This document shows, in pieces, positions 44,439-53,924 of a stretch of 64,000 bases of DNA. Location: the NCBI RefSeq assembly GCF_002205895.1, contig NZ_NJDE01000003.1, positions 372,001 to 436,000 on the forward strand. The letters are read 5' to 3'. Under the pieces are notes generated by a model. The model was not told the DNA's origin and made no database searches. It saw nothing but the letters and a program-made list of their open reading frames with translations. Position 1 is the first letter of the stretch. Every line of letters begins with the position of its first letter. A program made the position numbers and the translations under genes. The DNA is from Saccharibacillus sp. O23. Lineage in GTDB: Bacteria; Bacillota; Bacilli; Paenibacillales; Paenibacillaceae.

Positions 44439-45461
44439 TTATTTTCGGTTCAACTGCACGAGTCCGCCTTCCGCCGCCGGATCGCGCAGCGCTTCCAAAA
44501 CAATCTGCGCTTCGTAACCGTCGCGGAAGTCGTAAGCGGTGCCGGACCGGCCTTCCAACAGATTCAACACCTGACCGAAGATCGGCAGACCGCCGAGACC
44601 GTTCTCTTCGTCCTGCTCCGCGACCGCGACAGGCTGCGGTTCTTCGCCCGGGCCGCCAGCGAACAGATGGCCCCAGTTCTCCAGCGCCAACGTGCCGCCC
44701 GAACCTTGCACCACCAGCGAGACCCGCTCGTCTTCGCTTTCGCGCCGATCGGTTCCGGAGATCTGAATCTCCTGTCCGCTCTCAAGAACCATGACTGCCT
44801 GTACCGTGCTCTCGCACAGCCCGCCGTCCGCCGGGAATACGATCTCGCTGCTGACGGCGGCGATCCGGCCGAAAGTCTGCTGGATCATCTGGATCCAGTG
44901 GATGCCGACTTCCAGCAGATACCCGCCTTCGCGCCGGGTCGAGATCCAATCGTTCTGCTGCCAAGCGCGCGGCCAACGCGGGAATTCCAGATACAGGTTG
45001 ATGCGCGAGATCTCTCCGACGTCGCCCTGCCGAATCCGCCGCCGGAACTCCAGCACCGGCGCTTCCAGCGGAAACGAGAAATGCACGATATTCAGACGGT
45101 CCGCCCGCTCCGCAAGCTTGACCATCTCTTCCGCTTCTTCGAGGCTGTTCGCCAGCGGTTTTTCGCAGAATACGTGGATGCCGCGTTCGAACGCCAATCG
45201 CGCCGCCTCATAGTGCATGGACGGCGGAACAGCGATATAGACGAGATCCGCGTCCGTTTCCTCCAGCAGCCTGCGGTAATCCGTATACAGCGAGAGCGAA
45301 TCCGGACGGCCGAGCGATTCGCTTTCGCTTCGCAGCACGTCTTCGCGGCTGTCGCAGATCGCGACCAACTCCGTCCGGTCCGCGTACTGCGGCACCAGAT
45401 GATGCACCATTCGCCGTCCCATATTGCCGAGGCCGATCACGGCCAATTTGATTTTTCCCAT
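44439..45461 (-). CDS. Gfo/Idh/MocA-family oxidoreductase
   Basis: A 340-residue NAD(P)-dependent dehydrogenase. The Rossmann domain (1-120) has AVIGLGNMG (7-15) and the family signature VFCEKPLANS, where the EKP Lys is the usual catalytic residue. The C-terminal domain has GGYLLEVGIHWIQMIQ with the substrate-site His. Such enzymes oxidise or reduce sugars, inositols and related polyols; the substrate is not evident. ATG at 45461 behind GGAGGGAC. Next to niaR, 73 bp away, but a terminator separates them. Confidence 0.9.
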   Translation of the reverse strand: MGKIKLAVIGLGNMGRRMVHHLVPQYADRTELVAICDSREDVLRSESESLGRPDSLSLYTDYRRLLEETDADLVYIAVPPSMHYEAARLAFERGIHVFCEKPLANSLEEAEEMVKLAERADRLNIVHFSFPLEAPVLEFRRRIRQGDVGEISRINLYLEFPRWPRAWQQNDWISTRREGGYLLEVGIHWIQMIQQTFGRIAAVSSEIVFPADGGLCESTVQAVMVLESGQEIQISGTDRRESEDERVSLVVQGSGGTLALENWGHLFAGGPGEEPQPVAVAEQDEENGLGGLPIFGQVLNLLEGRSGTAYDFRDGYEAQIVLEALRDPAAEGGLVQLNRK

Positions 45462-45521
45462 AAGTCCCTCCGTATGCTTGGATTGCGTATTCTTCCGACG
45501 GCCCGGCCGACCGCGCGCAGC

Positions 45522-45563
45522 AAAAAGCCGGCTTTTAGTCTTCGACTAAAAAACCGGCTTTTT
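45522..45563 (-). terminator. Terminator overlapping the 3' end of niaR
   Basis: The stem AAAGCCGG...TTTTAGTC / GACTAAAA...CCGGCTTT has T-runs on both sides. It includes the last codons and the stop codon (45535) of niaR, so the hairpin is partly coding. Confidence 0.8.
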
Positions 45564-46065
45564 TCAAGGCTGCGCAGGCTTTGTCGATTCGCTCGGCATC
45601 CGGTGCGGAGATCGTATGCAGATGGATGCCGCCCGTCAGCTCCGACAGGTAAGAAGCGCCCGTCGACTGAATTTTCTCGATGAATTCGAAAGCTTCGCTG
45701 CGGGTGCTGACGCGAACGAGCGCCGTCAACTGCCCGTATACCGGATGTTCGATGATCACGTCGTCGACGCTGACTCCGTGATCGACCAGCAGCAGCAGTT
45801 CTTCTTCCGTGCGCGCCCGATCGTGCTTGCAGGCGATGACCTTTTCCGCTTTCGGCTCTTCGCTGCCCGTCAGATAGATGTACCCTTGGCTGGTCGCCAG
45901 AATCGGATGGTTGCGGGCTTTGAGCAGCGTCATGTCCTGCACGATGACCTGTCTGGACACCGACGCCCTTCTCGCCAGCTCGCTTCCGGTAAGCGGACAA
46001 GATTCTTTGAGCCAGGCCAGCAATTTCTCCCGCCGCTGTTCTCCCGTCAATTTGTTCTCTTCCAT
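45535..46065 (-). CDS. niaR: NiaR (YrxA) repressor of NAD biosynthesis
   Basis: A 176-residue protein. The N-terminal winged helix (about 10-60) has ELARRASVSRQVIVQDMTLLKARNHPI. The C-terminal 3H domain has its characteristic histidines (ACKHDRARTEEELLLLVDHGV, IIEHPVYGQL, GGIHLHTI), which bind the metal and nicotinic acid. In Bacillus it represses nadBCA and nifS when nicotinate is available. It lies 48 bp downstream of nifS on the same strand and opposite nadBCA, the same arrangement as in B. subtilis. Confidence 0.95.
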   Translation of the reverse strand: MEENKLTGEQRREKLLAWLKESCPLTGSELARRASVSRQVIVQDMTLLKARNHPILATSQGYIYLTGSEEPKAEKVIACKHDRARTEEELLLLVDHGVSVDDVIIEHPVYGQLTALVRVSTRSEAFEFIEKIQSTGASYLSELTGGIHLHTISAPDAERIDKACAALKKAGFLVED

Positions 46066-46113
46066 AGGGACGATTCACGTACTCCCTTCTGTATGCGTCC
46101 GCGTTCTCCCGTC

Positions 46114-47256
46114 TTACTTGGTCTCTTCCAGTTCGCAGAGCGCTTGAACGAGCCTTTCCACATGCCGCTCCTTCGTCTCGGGACCGAACGAAACGCGGAA
46201 GAACGAATGTCCTTCCCTTTCTGGCAGTCCCAGTGCGGTCAACGTTTCCGGAACCGCATGATGCCCGGAAGAACAAGCGCTTCCCGTAGAGATGCAGAGG
46301 CCTTTTCGATTACATTCCAGCATAACATATTGCCCTTCGTAGCCCAAGCCGGCGCAGCCCGCGATATGCGGCAGCACGTTCGGCGCATCGCCGGGCAGAC
46401 GGTCGACGACCAAATAAGCGGACAATCCCCGCGAGCGGAACGCTTCCCGAAGCTGCTCTCTCAAACGGATATAATGCGCCGTGCGCTGTTCGATCCGATC
46501 GCAGGTATGAACGGCCGCGGCGGCAAAAGCGGCGATCGACGGCACGTTGACCGTCCCCGGCCGGAAGCCGCTCTCGTGCAGCGCGCCGGGATAAGCCGGA
46601 ACGAACGGGGCCCCCGGTCGGATATAGACGGCGCCGACGCCTTTGGGTCCTTGCACTTTGTGGCCGGAGATCGACAAGGCATCGACGCCGAGTTCTCGGG
46701 CGGAGAAACGCAGTTTCCCGAACGATTGCACCGCGTCGGTATGCAGCAGAATGCCGCGCGAATGCAGCAGAGCCGCGATCGCCGCCAGATCCTGCACGAG
46801 TCCGGTCTCCGAATTGGCGTGCTGAATCGAGACCAGACCGGTGTCCAGCCGCAGCAGCGGTTCGATCTGCTCCGGTCCGATTCGGCCCGAAGCGTCCGGG
46901 CGGACGTAATCGACTTCGCAGCCGAGCTCGATCAGACCGGCGACGGCGAGCTTGACCGAATGATGTTCGAGCACCGAAGTCAAGACATGCCGACGCTGCG
47001 GCGGCAGCGCACGCGCCAGCGAGGCGATCGCCAGCAAATTCGATTCCGTTCCCCCGCTCGTGAAAAACAGCCCCTCCGTCTGTCCGCCGAGCGCTCCGGC
47101 GATAAATTCGCGGCTGCGTTCCAGCACATGCGCGGCGCGCCCTCCTCCGTCATGCAGGCTGCTGGCATTGGCATACACGTCCCGGCTCATCGTCGTCAAC
47201 GTTTCCAACGCTTCTTCGCACAGCGGAGAAGACGCGGCATAATCCAAATAAATCAT
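46114..47256 (-). CDS. nifS: Cysteine desulfurase of the NAD locus
   Basis: A 380-residue PLP enzyme of the NifS/IscS class. It shows the phosphate-binding TSGGTESN (66-73), His of VLEHHSV, Asp in LLHTDAVQSFGK, PLP lysine K200 (SISGHKVQGPKG) and active-site Cys328 in the short loop STGSACSSG. In B. subtilis the homologous NifS supplies sulfur for the [4Fe-4S] cluster of quinolinate synthase NadA. It is transcribed away from nadB with the shared NiaR operator between them. ATG at 47256 behind GAGGTCG. Confidence 0.94.
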   Translation of the reverse strand: MIYLDYAASSPLCEEALETLTTMSRDVYANASSLHDGGGRAAHVLERSREFIAGALGGQTEGLFFTSGGTESNLLAIASLARALPPQRRHVLTSVLEHHSVKLAVAGLIELGCEVDYVRPDASGRIGPEQIEPLLRLDTGLVSIQHANSETGLVQDLAAIAALLHSRGILLHTDAVQSFGKLRFSARELGVDALSISGHKVQGPKGVGAVYIRPGAPFVPAYPGALHESGFRPGTVNVPSIAAFAAAAVHTCDRIEQRTAHYIRLREQLREAFRSRGLSAYLVVDRLPGDAPNVLPHIAGCAGLGYEGQYVMLECNRKGLCISTGSACSSGHHAVPETLTALGLPEREGHSFFRVSFGPETKERHVERLVQALCELEETK

Positions 47257-47344
47257 ATTCGACCTCTTTTCCCGCCCCGAACCGATACCTTGACTCCTAT
47301 TCGAGGAATAGACTTGAGTTTAGTGTATGTTTGTGTAAATATAA

Positions 47345-47356
47345 GTGTCAAGACAC
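47345..47356. promoter_or_regulatory. NiaR operator in the nifS-nadB intergenic region
   Basis: GTGTCAAGACAC, a perfect GTGTC-N2-GACAC inverted repeat, matches the known NiaR/YrxA target form. A candidate nadB promoter (TTGAGT 47314-47319, then TAAATA/AAATAT near 47336-47342) lies directly upstream, so the operator would cover the transcription start. Confidence 0.75.
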
Positions 47357-47403
47357 CTGTAAACAAACTCGTAAACATTCTGAACAAAGAGGGTGGGATT
47401 CAT

Positions 47404-49020
47404 TTGTCACAGCCATCCGTACTGATCATCGGAGCGGGAGCGGCAGCCCTCTCGTTGATCGACCATCTGCCTGCCGGCTGCTCCGTACGGCTCTTGACCA
47501 AAGAAACCGTCCGCGGCGGCAACTCCGTGCTCGCGCAGGGCGGGATTGCCGCCGTGCGTCTGGCCGAAGACTCCGTCGATTCGCATGTTCAAGATACGCT
47601 GATCGCCGGAGACGGCCATAACGACGCCGATCTTGTTCGGGAGATCGCGGCCGAAGGCAGCGCGTTGGTTAACCGTCTGGCCGAAGAAGGCTTTCCGTTC
47701 GACCGGGACGCGGCAGACCGCATCGCGCTCGGTCTCGAAGGCGCCCATTCGTTCCGCCGCATTTTTCATGCGGGCGGAGACGCTACGGGCCGGGCGCTGA
47801 TCGAATATCTGCTGACCCGTACCCAAGGCCGCGCTTCCGTCGTCGAACAGGCGACCGTGCTGAAGCTGATCATGGAAAAAGGCCGCTGCGTCGGCGCGTG
47901 GGCTCTGCACGAAGGGGAGCTGCGAGCGTTCCGGGCGGACGCGGTGATCATCGCCAGCGGAGGCTGCGGAAGCTTATACGCGCCCCATACCGGAAACGAA
48001 GGCTTGACCGGAGACGGCCTGATGCTCGCTTACGAAGCGGGCGCGGAATTATGCGATCTGGAGTTTATGCAGTTTCATCCGACCTTGTTGGTGAAAAACG
48101 GCACAACCTACGGCCTGATCTCCGAAGCCGTCCGCGGCGAAGGCGGCGTGCTGCGAGACGAACAAGGACGCGCGATCATGGAAGGCCGGCATCCGCTCCG
48201 CGATCTGGCTCCGCGCGACATCGTGGCCCGGGCCATTCACGAAGAGATGCGGCAGGGACGCGAGATTCATCTGGATATCGGCGGCTGCGACCGTTTCCGC
48301 GAACGGTTCCCGACGATCACCGGCATCTTGGCGCAGGCGGGCATCGAAGTCGAAAGCGGACGGATTCCCGTAGAACCCGGCATGCATTTCATGATGGGCG
48401 GCATCAAAGCCGACGCTTCGGGCAGCACCGGGATTCCCGGCTTGTACGCGATCGGCGAAGCGGCCTGCACCGGTCTGCACGGGGCGAACCGACTCGCCAG
48501 CAATTCGCTGCTCGAAGCGCTGGTGACGGGCGCGAAAGCCGCGCAGCACAGCTTCGCTTACGCGATTCGGCAGAAGTCGATTCCGGCGGAATTCGAAGCC
48601 GCTGCCCCGACCAACGACGAATCGGCCGAGGCCGCAGCCGTAGAAGCGCCGGATCGGCTGAACGTTCCGCAAGTCACGCTAACGGAACTTCGGCGGCAGA
48701 TGAGCCGTTATGCTTCGATCGTGCGCGACGCGGAAGGCTTGCGCCGATTGGAACACTGGCTGCTGCATCTGCCGACCGTGCCCACACCGCTCCCGGAACT
48801 CAACCGGGAAGCGGCCGAACTGGCGCGTCTGCGTCAGCTTGCGCTGCTGGTCGTCCGCTCCGCCCTTCTGCGAACGGAAAGCCGGGGCGCGCATTACCGA
48901 ACGGACTGCCCGGATCGGCTCGATGCGGAATGGTCGGGCGTCGTTATCGCCCATCGGCAGTCATCGGACCCTATTTTACGCAAGGAAAGGACGACCGACG
49001 CATGCAGCGTATCGCTCTGA
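47404..49020 (+). CDS. nadB: L-aspartate oxidase
   Basis: A 538-residue FAD enzyme that oxidises aspartate to iminoaspartate, the first step of de novo NAD synthesis. Motifs: FAD-binding VLIIGAGAAALSL (6-18), the succinate-dehydrogenase-like GGNSVLAQGGIAA and HTGNEGLTGDGL, the active-site region MQFHPT, and GLYAIGEAACTGLHGANRLASNSLLEAL. The start is TTG at 47404 behind GAGGGTGG; the open frame upstream runs antisense to nifS and niaR. The stop overlaps nadC by 19 bp. First gene of nadB-nadC-nadA. Confidence 0.94.
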   Translation: MSQPSVLIIGAGAAALSLIDHLPAGCSVRLLTKETVRGGNSVLAQGGIAAVRLAEDSVDSHVQDTLIAGDGHNDADLVREIAAEGSALVNRLAEEGFPFDRDAADRIALGLEGAHSFRRIFHAGGDATGRALIEYLLTRTQGRASVVEQATVLKLIMEKGRCVGAWALHEGELRAFRADAVIIASGGCGSLYAPHTGNEGLTGDGLMLAYEAGAELCDLEFMQFHPTLLVKNGTTYGLISEAVRGEGGVLRDEQGRAIMEGRHPLRDLAPRDIVARAIHEEMRQGREIHLDIGGCDRFRERFPTITGILAQAGIEVESGRIPVEPGMHFMMGGIKADASGSTGIPGLYAIGEAACTGLHGANRLASNSLLEALVTGAKAAQHSFAYAIRQKSIPAEFEAAAPTNDESAEAAAVEAPDRLNVPQVTLTELRRQMSRYASIVRDAEGLRRLEHWLLHLPTVPTPLPELNREAAELARLRQLALLVVRSALLRTESRGAHYRTDCPDRLDAEWSGVVIAHRQSSDPILRKERTTDACSVSL

Positions 49021-49871
49021 GACGAATGTTGGAACAATTCTATATGGAGGATATCGGCAGCGGAGACTTAAGCGCGCGGTTGATATCGGATGCCGGAGAT
49101 CGGCAGGCGGTCATTCATGCCAAGCAGGGCGGCATCGTCGCCGGGGTCGAAGTGATCCGCGAAGCGTTCGCGCTGCTCGATCCGGAGATTCGCGTCTCTC
49201 TGCGCAAGAAAGACGGAGATCCCGTCGCCGCGGGCGAGACGATCGCCGAACTGACGGGCCGAGCCTCCACCCTGCTGACCGGCGAACGGGTGGTGCTGAA
49301 CCTGCTTCAGCGGATGTCGGGCATCGCTACGGCGACCCGGAAGGCGATCGAGACGCTGAACGATCCGTCGATCCGGGTGTGCGATACGCGCAAGACGACG
49401 CCCGGCCTGCGAATGTTGGAGAAATACGCCGTCACGGCCGGAGGCGGATTCAATCACCGCTTCGGCCTGTACGACGGTATCATGATCAAAGATAACCATA
49501 TCGCGGCGGAAGGGTCCATCACGGCCGCCGTCGCCAAAGCGCGCGCGCAGGTCGGGCATATGGTCAAGATCGAAGTCGAGATCGAAGACGAAGACCAGCT
49601 TCGCGAAGCGATCGCCGCGGACGCGGACATCATTATGTTCGACAACTGCGGACCGGATACCGTTAGGCGGTTCGCCGCGATCGCGCCGCCGCACATCATC
49701 ACGGAAGCTTCCGGCGGCATCGATATGCGGACGCTGCCCGCTTACGCGGGAACCGGCGTGCATTATGTCTCGCTCGGCTTTTTGACGCATTCGGTGACCA
49801 GTCTGGACATCAGCATGGATATCAAGCCCGCTCGAACGAACGAGGCGGCCACGGAAAGGCAGGAGATTTAA
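49002..49871 (+). CDS. nadC: Nicotinate-nucleotide pyrophosphorylase (quinolinate phosphoribosyltransferase)
   Basis: A 289-residue enzyme converting quinolinate and PRPP to nicotinate mononucleotide and CO2. Visible are DIGSGDLS at the N-terminus, [26 protein letters not shown] with the substrate-binding Arg/Lys, [19 protein letters not shown] and [12 protein letters not shown]. It ends in the phosphate-binding ASGGI loop. It has full family length. ATG at 49002 behind AAGGAAAGGA, overlapping the end of nadB; nadA follows 2 bp after the stop. Confidence 0.95.
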   Translation: MQRIALRRMLEQFYMEDIGSGDLSARLISDAGDRQAVIHAKQGGIVAGVEVIREAFALLDPEIRVSLRKKDGDPVAAGETIAELTGRASTLLTGERVVLNLLQRMSGIATATRKAIETLNDPSIRVCDTRKTTPGLRMLEKYAVTAGGGFNHRFGLYDGIMIKDNHIAAEGSITAAVAKARAQVGHMVKIEVEIEDEDQLREAIAADADIIMFDNCGPDTVRRFAAIAPPHIITEASGGIDMRTLPAYAGTGVHYVSLGFLTHSVTSLDISMDIKPARTNEAATERQEI

Positions 49872-49873
49872 TC

Positions 49874-50980
49874 ATGTCCATCTTCAACGAATTGGCGCCT
49901 CAGCATCGGCTGATGCCCGAAGCATACCGGGAACTTTCGACCGAAGAAATGGAGCGGCGGGTCCGCGCCATCAAGGAGAAGCACGGCGACGAACTGCTGA
50001 TTCCCGGCCATCATTATCAGCGCGACGAAGTGATCCAATTCGCCGACGTCACCGGCGATTCGCTGGAACTGGCGCGTCTGGCCGCGCAGAATACGCGGGC
50101 GCGCCATATCGTGTTCTGCGGCGTGCACTTCATGGCCGAGACGTGCGATATTCTGACGCAGGAAGAGCAGACCGTCGTGCTGCCCGACATGCGCGCGGGC
50201 TGCTCGATGGCCGACATGGCGAACATGGCCCAGACCGAAATCGCGTGGCGGCTGCTGACCGAGCAGGTCGGCGATACGATCCTGCCGCTCACTTACGTCA
50301 ACTCGACCGCCGAGATCAAAGCGTTCGTCGGACGCCACGGCGGAGCGACCGTCACGTCGTCCAACGCCCGGCAGGTCATCGCGTGGGCGCTCAAACAGAA
50401 GAAACGGATTCTATTCCTGCCCGATCAGCATCTGGGTCGCAACACCGCCTATCAGCTCGGCATTCCGCTGGAGCAGATGGCGGTATGGGACCCTTACGCG
50501 AAGCGGCTGGAGACGGACCGCGATCCCGAAGATCTGCGCATTCTGCTGTGGAAAGGCCACTGTTCGGTGCACGAGAAATTCACCGTCGCGCAGATCGAAG
50601 AGTTCCGCCGAAGCGATCCCGAAGTCCGCGTGATCGTGCATCCGGAATGCACCTACGACGTCGTCATGGCCGCGGACGACGCGGGTTCCACCAAATACAT
50701 CATCGACCGGATCAACGAAGCGCCCACCGGCAGCAAATGGGCCGTCGGCACCGAGATGAATCTCGTCCGCCGTCTGGCCGCTCGGCATCCCGAGCAGCAG
50801 ATCGTATCGCTCAATCCGGATCTCTGCCCGTGCCTGACCATGAACCGGATCGATCTGCCGCATCTGCTCTGGTCGCTGGAGTCGATCGACCGCGGCGAGA
50901 CGACCGGCATCATCCGCGTGTCGCAAGATATCGCCGAAGACGCCAAAGCCGCGCTTGCCCGGATGTTCGAACATGTGTAA
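49874..50980 (+). CDS. nadA: Quinolinate synthase A
   Basis: A 368-residue [4Fe-4S] enzyme condensing iminoaspartate with dihydroxyacetone phosphate to quinolinate. The three conserved cluster cysteines are C110 ([11 protein letters not shown]), the one in [10 protein letters not shown] and one in [29 protein letters not shown] and [13 protein letters not shown] are substrate-pocket stretches of the long, Bacillus-type NadA. ATG at 49874 behind CAGGAG. Last gene of the operon; the NifS at 46114 is the expected sulfur donor. Confidence 0.96.
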   Translation: MSIFNELAPQHRLMPEAYRELSTEEMERRVRAIKEKHGDELLIPGHHYQRDEVIQFADVTGDSLELARLAAQNTRARHIVFCGVHFMAETCDILTQEEQTVVLPDMRAGCSMADMANMAQTEIAWRLLTEQVGDTILPLTYVNSTAEIKAFVGRHGGATVTSSNARQVIAWALKQKKRILFLPDQHLGRNTAYQLGIPLEQMAVWDPYAKRLETDRDPEDLRILLWKGHCSVHEKFTVAQIEEFRRSDPEVRVIVHPECTYDVVMAADDAGSTKYIIDRINEAPTGSKWAVGTEMNLVRRLAARHPEQQIVSLNPDLCPCLTMNRIDLPHLLWSLESIDRGETTGIIRVSQDIAEDAKAALARMFEHV

Positions 50981-50993
50981 ACGCAAATGATCC

Positions 50994-51872
50994 TTACGGA
51001 TAGACCGTAAGGATCAGACCGCCGCGATTATCGCCCGACAAGGCATAGTCGCGGTTTTTCGGCAGGCGAATCTGCGAAATTTCTTCCGGCCCGTAGTAAC
51101 GGACGTCGTATTCGCGGCCTTCCACGGTGGTCGAGATCGACCGTTTCTCTTGCAGCAGGTCCAGATATTCTTCCAGCACCAGATTGTTGCGCTGCATGAT
51201 CATGCTGTGCGGCAGTCCCACGTAACGAAAATGCCACGGTTCGAACGAAATGCCTGTCACGTCCGTCTTATCCGCCGGATAACGCAGCACGAACCCGTAG
51301 CGGGCCGCGTTTTTCTCCAGCCATTTGCCTTCGTCGGCGTTGGCCATCATGCCTTGGGTCGAACCGACGTCCAGTGCCAGCCCCAGATGATGTTCGCTGT
51401 AGCCGGGCGGCAGCGCGTAATCCCCGCCTTTTTCCGCGTAGAGCTTGCTCTGCTCCGCTTCGCTGCGATAGCCGCTGCTGATCATGAAATGCGTGACGCC
51501 GTCTTGCGCCGCCGCGTCGATCATCGCCGCGAACTTCAGCGCGACCCGCCGCGACAATTCGATCTTGTGATCCAGCATCGCCGCGCGTCCGAGCAGTTCC
51601 GGCTTGCCCGCAAGTTCCGTAATATCCGGCTGCGTGCCCTGCGGACGAATCTTATAGTCTCCGTTGACCAGCAGCAGATCGCCTTTGTACAGTTGATCTT
51701 CTTCGACCTCCGGCTTGTCTCCGCTATCGCGAAGCGCGATCTCTTGAATCATGCCGTCCACCGATTTCGCTTCCGCGCCGAGACCGATCCAGCCCCGCTG
51801 CTCGGCCAATCGGAAGAGCGCCGCCGCCAGCAGCACCGCGAGCAGCGTCGTGATGATCCCCCATCTTTTCAT
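50994..51872 (-). CDS. vanY: VanY-like D,D-carboxypeptidase (peptidase M15B)
   Basis: A 292-residue membrane-anchored zinc peptidase. An N-terminal hydrophobic anchor (about 5-22) precedes an extracytoplasmic M15 domain. The zinc ligands are in GYSEHHLGLALDV (His and Asp) and EPWHFRYVG (His), with ISSGYRSEAEQ before. It trims the terminal D-Ala of peptidoglycan stem peptides. ATG at 51872 behind GGGAGGATG. It lies downstream of a VanR/VanS-like pair on the same strand; no vanH, vanA or vanX ligase genes are present here. Confidence 0.92.
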   Translation of the reverse strand: MKRWGIITTLLAVLLAAALFRLAEQRGWIGLGAEAKSVDGMIQEIALRDSGDKPEVEEDQLYKGDLLLVNGDYKIRPQGTQPDITELAGKPELLGRAAMLDHKIELSRRVALKFAAMIDAAAQDGVTHFMISSGYRSEAEQSKLYAEKGGDYALPPGYSEHHLGLALDVGSTQGMMANADEGKWLEKNAARYGFVLRYPADKTDVTGISFEPWHFRYVGLPHSMIMQRNNLVLEEYLDLLQEKRSISTTVEGREYDVRYYGPEEISQIRLPKNRDYALSGDNRGGLILTVYP

Positions 51873-51985
51873 GCCTGTTCATCCTCCCGTTCCTCTTCTG
51901 CTTTAAGCATAGAAGACGCGGTTTAAGAAAAAGCGGCGTCAAACCTAAAGTTTTCCTTAAATCCTTCATGAAAAGGAACAGGCGA

Positions 51986-53074
51986 TCAGAGCGGGAGCCG
52001 AACTTCGAACGTCGTATGCACCGCGTCGCTTTCCGCCGAGATCCGGCCTTTGTGGCGCTCCACGATGTTTTTGGCGATAAACAAGCCCAGTCCCGTGCTT
52101 CCGCTCTGTTGGGAACGCGCGCGGTCGCCCGTGTAGAACATCTCGAACAGATGCGGCAGCTCCTCGGGCGAGATCGAATCGCCGTAGTTGGTCACGCGCA
52201 CGACGGCTTCTTCCTGTTCGACGCGGCACAAAATGTCCACGTACTGTCCTTCCGCCCCGTAACGCGCCGCGTTGGTCAGCAGATTCTCGAACACGCGCGC
52301 GAGCAGCTCCCCGTCGCCCGTGATGCGGACGTCCGGCTGAATCTCCATGCGGGCGGTCAGTCGGCTTTTCTCGAATACCGGGTACAGCTCTTCCTGCATC
52401 TGGGTCAGCAGTTCGCTCAGATCGAGCGGCTGCGTGTCGAGCGTCAGCATGCCGTAATTCATCCGGGTGATCTCGAACAGCTCGTCGATCAGACGCTCCA
52501 GACGTTTGGACTTGGTGAACGCGATCGTCGTATAATGCTTGACCTGCTCCGGCGACAATTCTTCGTTCCGCAAAATGAAATCCAGATACCCGAGCACCGA
52601 AGTCAGCGGAGTGCGCAGATCGTGAGCGAGATTCAGCACCAGTTGGTCTTTGCTCGTTTCGGCGAAATCGCCGCGCTCCACCGCTTTTTTCAACTTTTCG
52701 CCCGCCGCGTTCATGTCCGCCGCGATGCTGCCGAACTCGTCGTTCGAGCGGATCTCGACCCTTCCTTCGAAATCGCCGTTCGCCAGCCGATGAATGCCGG
52801 TCGAGAGCTCGCGGAAGTAACGGGAGTACGGTTTGGTGAGCCAGAAAAAGAACAGGATCGCCAGCGGCACGAAGAAGATCAGGAAGAAATTCAAATCGCC
52901 GAAATCCCGTACCACGTCCCGAAACTGGGCCAGCGGATCGCCGAACTTGGCATTTTTGACGTAATAGAATTGCAGCACCTTATAGATCGCGTACGTCACG
53001 CCTCCGGACAGCAGCATGCTCAGACCGAGCAGCAGGATCATGCGGAAACGGAAACTGCTCGTCATTCTACGCAT
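51986..53074 (-). CDS. vanS: VanS-like sensor histidine kinase
   Basis: A 362-residue kinase. Two transmembrane helices (about 11-31 and 62-80) flank a short external loop, followed by HAMP (about 82-135) and an H-box LNLAHDLRTPLTSVLGYL with H151. The HATPase_c domain has ENLLTNAARYG and GSTGLGLFIAK boxes. Domain layout and loop size match VanS of the vancomycin-responsive systems. It overlaps the regulator gene by 8 bp. Together with the vanY gene 113 bp downstream, it suggests a glycopeptide- or envelope-damage-induced carboxypeptidase. Confidence 0.88.
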   Translation of the reverse strand: MRRMTSSFRFRMILLLGLSMLLSGGVTYAIYKVLQFYYVKNAKFGDPLAQFRDVVRDFGDLNFFLIFFVPLAILFFFWLTKPYSRYFRELSTGIHRLANGDFEGRVEIRSNDEFGSIAADMNAAGEKLKKAVERGDFAETSKDQLVLNLAHDLRTPLTSVLGYLDFILRNEELSPEQVKHYTTIAFTKSKRLERLIDELFEITRMNYGMLTLDTQPLDLSELLTQMQEELYPVFEKSRLTARMEIQPDVRITGDGELLARVFENLLTNAARYGAEGQYVDILCRVEQEEAVVRVTNYGDSISPEELPHLFEMFYTGDRARSQQSGSTGLGLFIAKNIVERHKGRISAESDAVHTTFEVRLPL

Positions 53075-53765
53075 TGAACGCGTACCCGACGCCCCAGACC
53101 GTCTTGATCCATTTGTTCTTCTCGGCGTCTTCGCCCAGCTTGCGGCGCAGCGTGCGAATATGCACCATCACGGTATTGCCGCTCTCGAAATAATCGTCGT
53201 CCCAGACGTGACGGAAGATGTTCTCCGCGCTGAATACTTTCTTGGGATGTCCGGCGAGCAGATAGAGGATATCGAATTCTTTGGGGGTCAGCTCGACGAC
53301 GCGGCCGTAGACTTTCACTTCGCGCTGCTCGGGGTCGATGCTGAGGCCTCCCGCTTCCAATACGTTCGGGCGCTTATCCTCCGGTGCTTGGTTGAGCTGC
53401 GTGGACCGGCGAATCTGCGCGTTGACCCGGGCGACCAGTTCCATCGGATTGAACGGCTTGGTCATGTAATCGTCCGCCCCGATCACGAGTCCCGTGATCT
53501 TGTCGAGATCGGACGTCTTCGCGCTGAGAAAAATGATCGGCATCCGGTGCTGTTCCCGAATCTGCCGCGTGACTTCGTAACCGTCCATGCCGGGCATCAT
53601 GATATCCAGAATGACGAGATCGACCGGCTGGGAGTGGATCAGGCGCAGCGCTTCGGGGCCGCTTTGCGCCGTCAGCGTGCGGTAGCCTTCTTTCTCCAGA
53701 TGCAGCGCGACGAGATCGGCAATTTCTTTCTCGTCGTCGGCGATCAGGATCGTTGAATCTTTCAT
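53067..53765 (-). CDS. vanR: VanR-like response regulator
   Basis: A 232-residue OmpR-class regulator. The receiver has phospho-acceptor D54 (VILDIMMPGMDG), the acidic pair D10/D11 and Lys in DDYMTKPFNP. The winged helix ends in MVHIRTLRRKLGED and VWGVGYAFN. The stretch KITGLVIGADDYMTKPF is close to that of VanR proteins. ATG at 53765 behind AGGGAGCG. First gene of vanR-vanS-vanY. Confidence 0.92.
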   Translation of the reverse strand: MKDSTILIADDEKEIADLVALHLEKEGYRTLTAQSGPEALRLIHSQPVDLVILDIMMPGMDGYEVTRQIREQHRMPIIFLSAKTSDLDKITGLVIGADDYMTKPFNPMELVARVNAQIRRSTQLNQAPEDKRPNVLEAGGLSIDPEQREVKVYGRVVELTPKEFDILYLLAGHPKKVFSAENIFRHVWDDDYFESGNTVMVHIRTLRRKLGEDAEKNKWIKTVWGVGYAFNA

Positions 53766-53882
53766 GGATTGTTCGCTCCCTCGAAGGTTCGTTTGTTCTC
53801 AGGATAGCGAACGGGGGCGGGAATGGCAATTCGCGGCGTCGGCTTTCGGGCTGCTGCACGTTTAGGCTTAGGCGCGCATGAG

Positions 53883-53922
53883 AAAAAGCTTCTTCTCGCC
53901 CAAGGGCGAAAAGAAGCTTTTC
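53883..53922 (-). terminator. Terminator of the alpha/beta hydrolase gene
   Basis: The minus-strand stem AAAAGCTTCTTTTCGCCC / GGGCGAGAAGAAGCTTTTT has a built-in T-run, directly after the stop codon at 53925. Confidence 0.8.
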
Positions 53923-53924
53923 CG

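Noticed and set aside
45616..47403. Upstream extension of the nadB frame
   Set aside because: The extension runs antisense through niaR and nifS and has no domain. The TTG at 47404 has a ribosome binding site and begins the FAD-binding motif at the right place.
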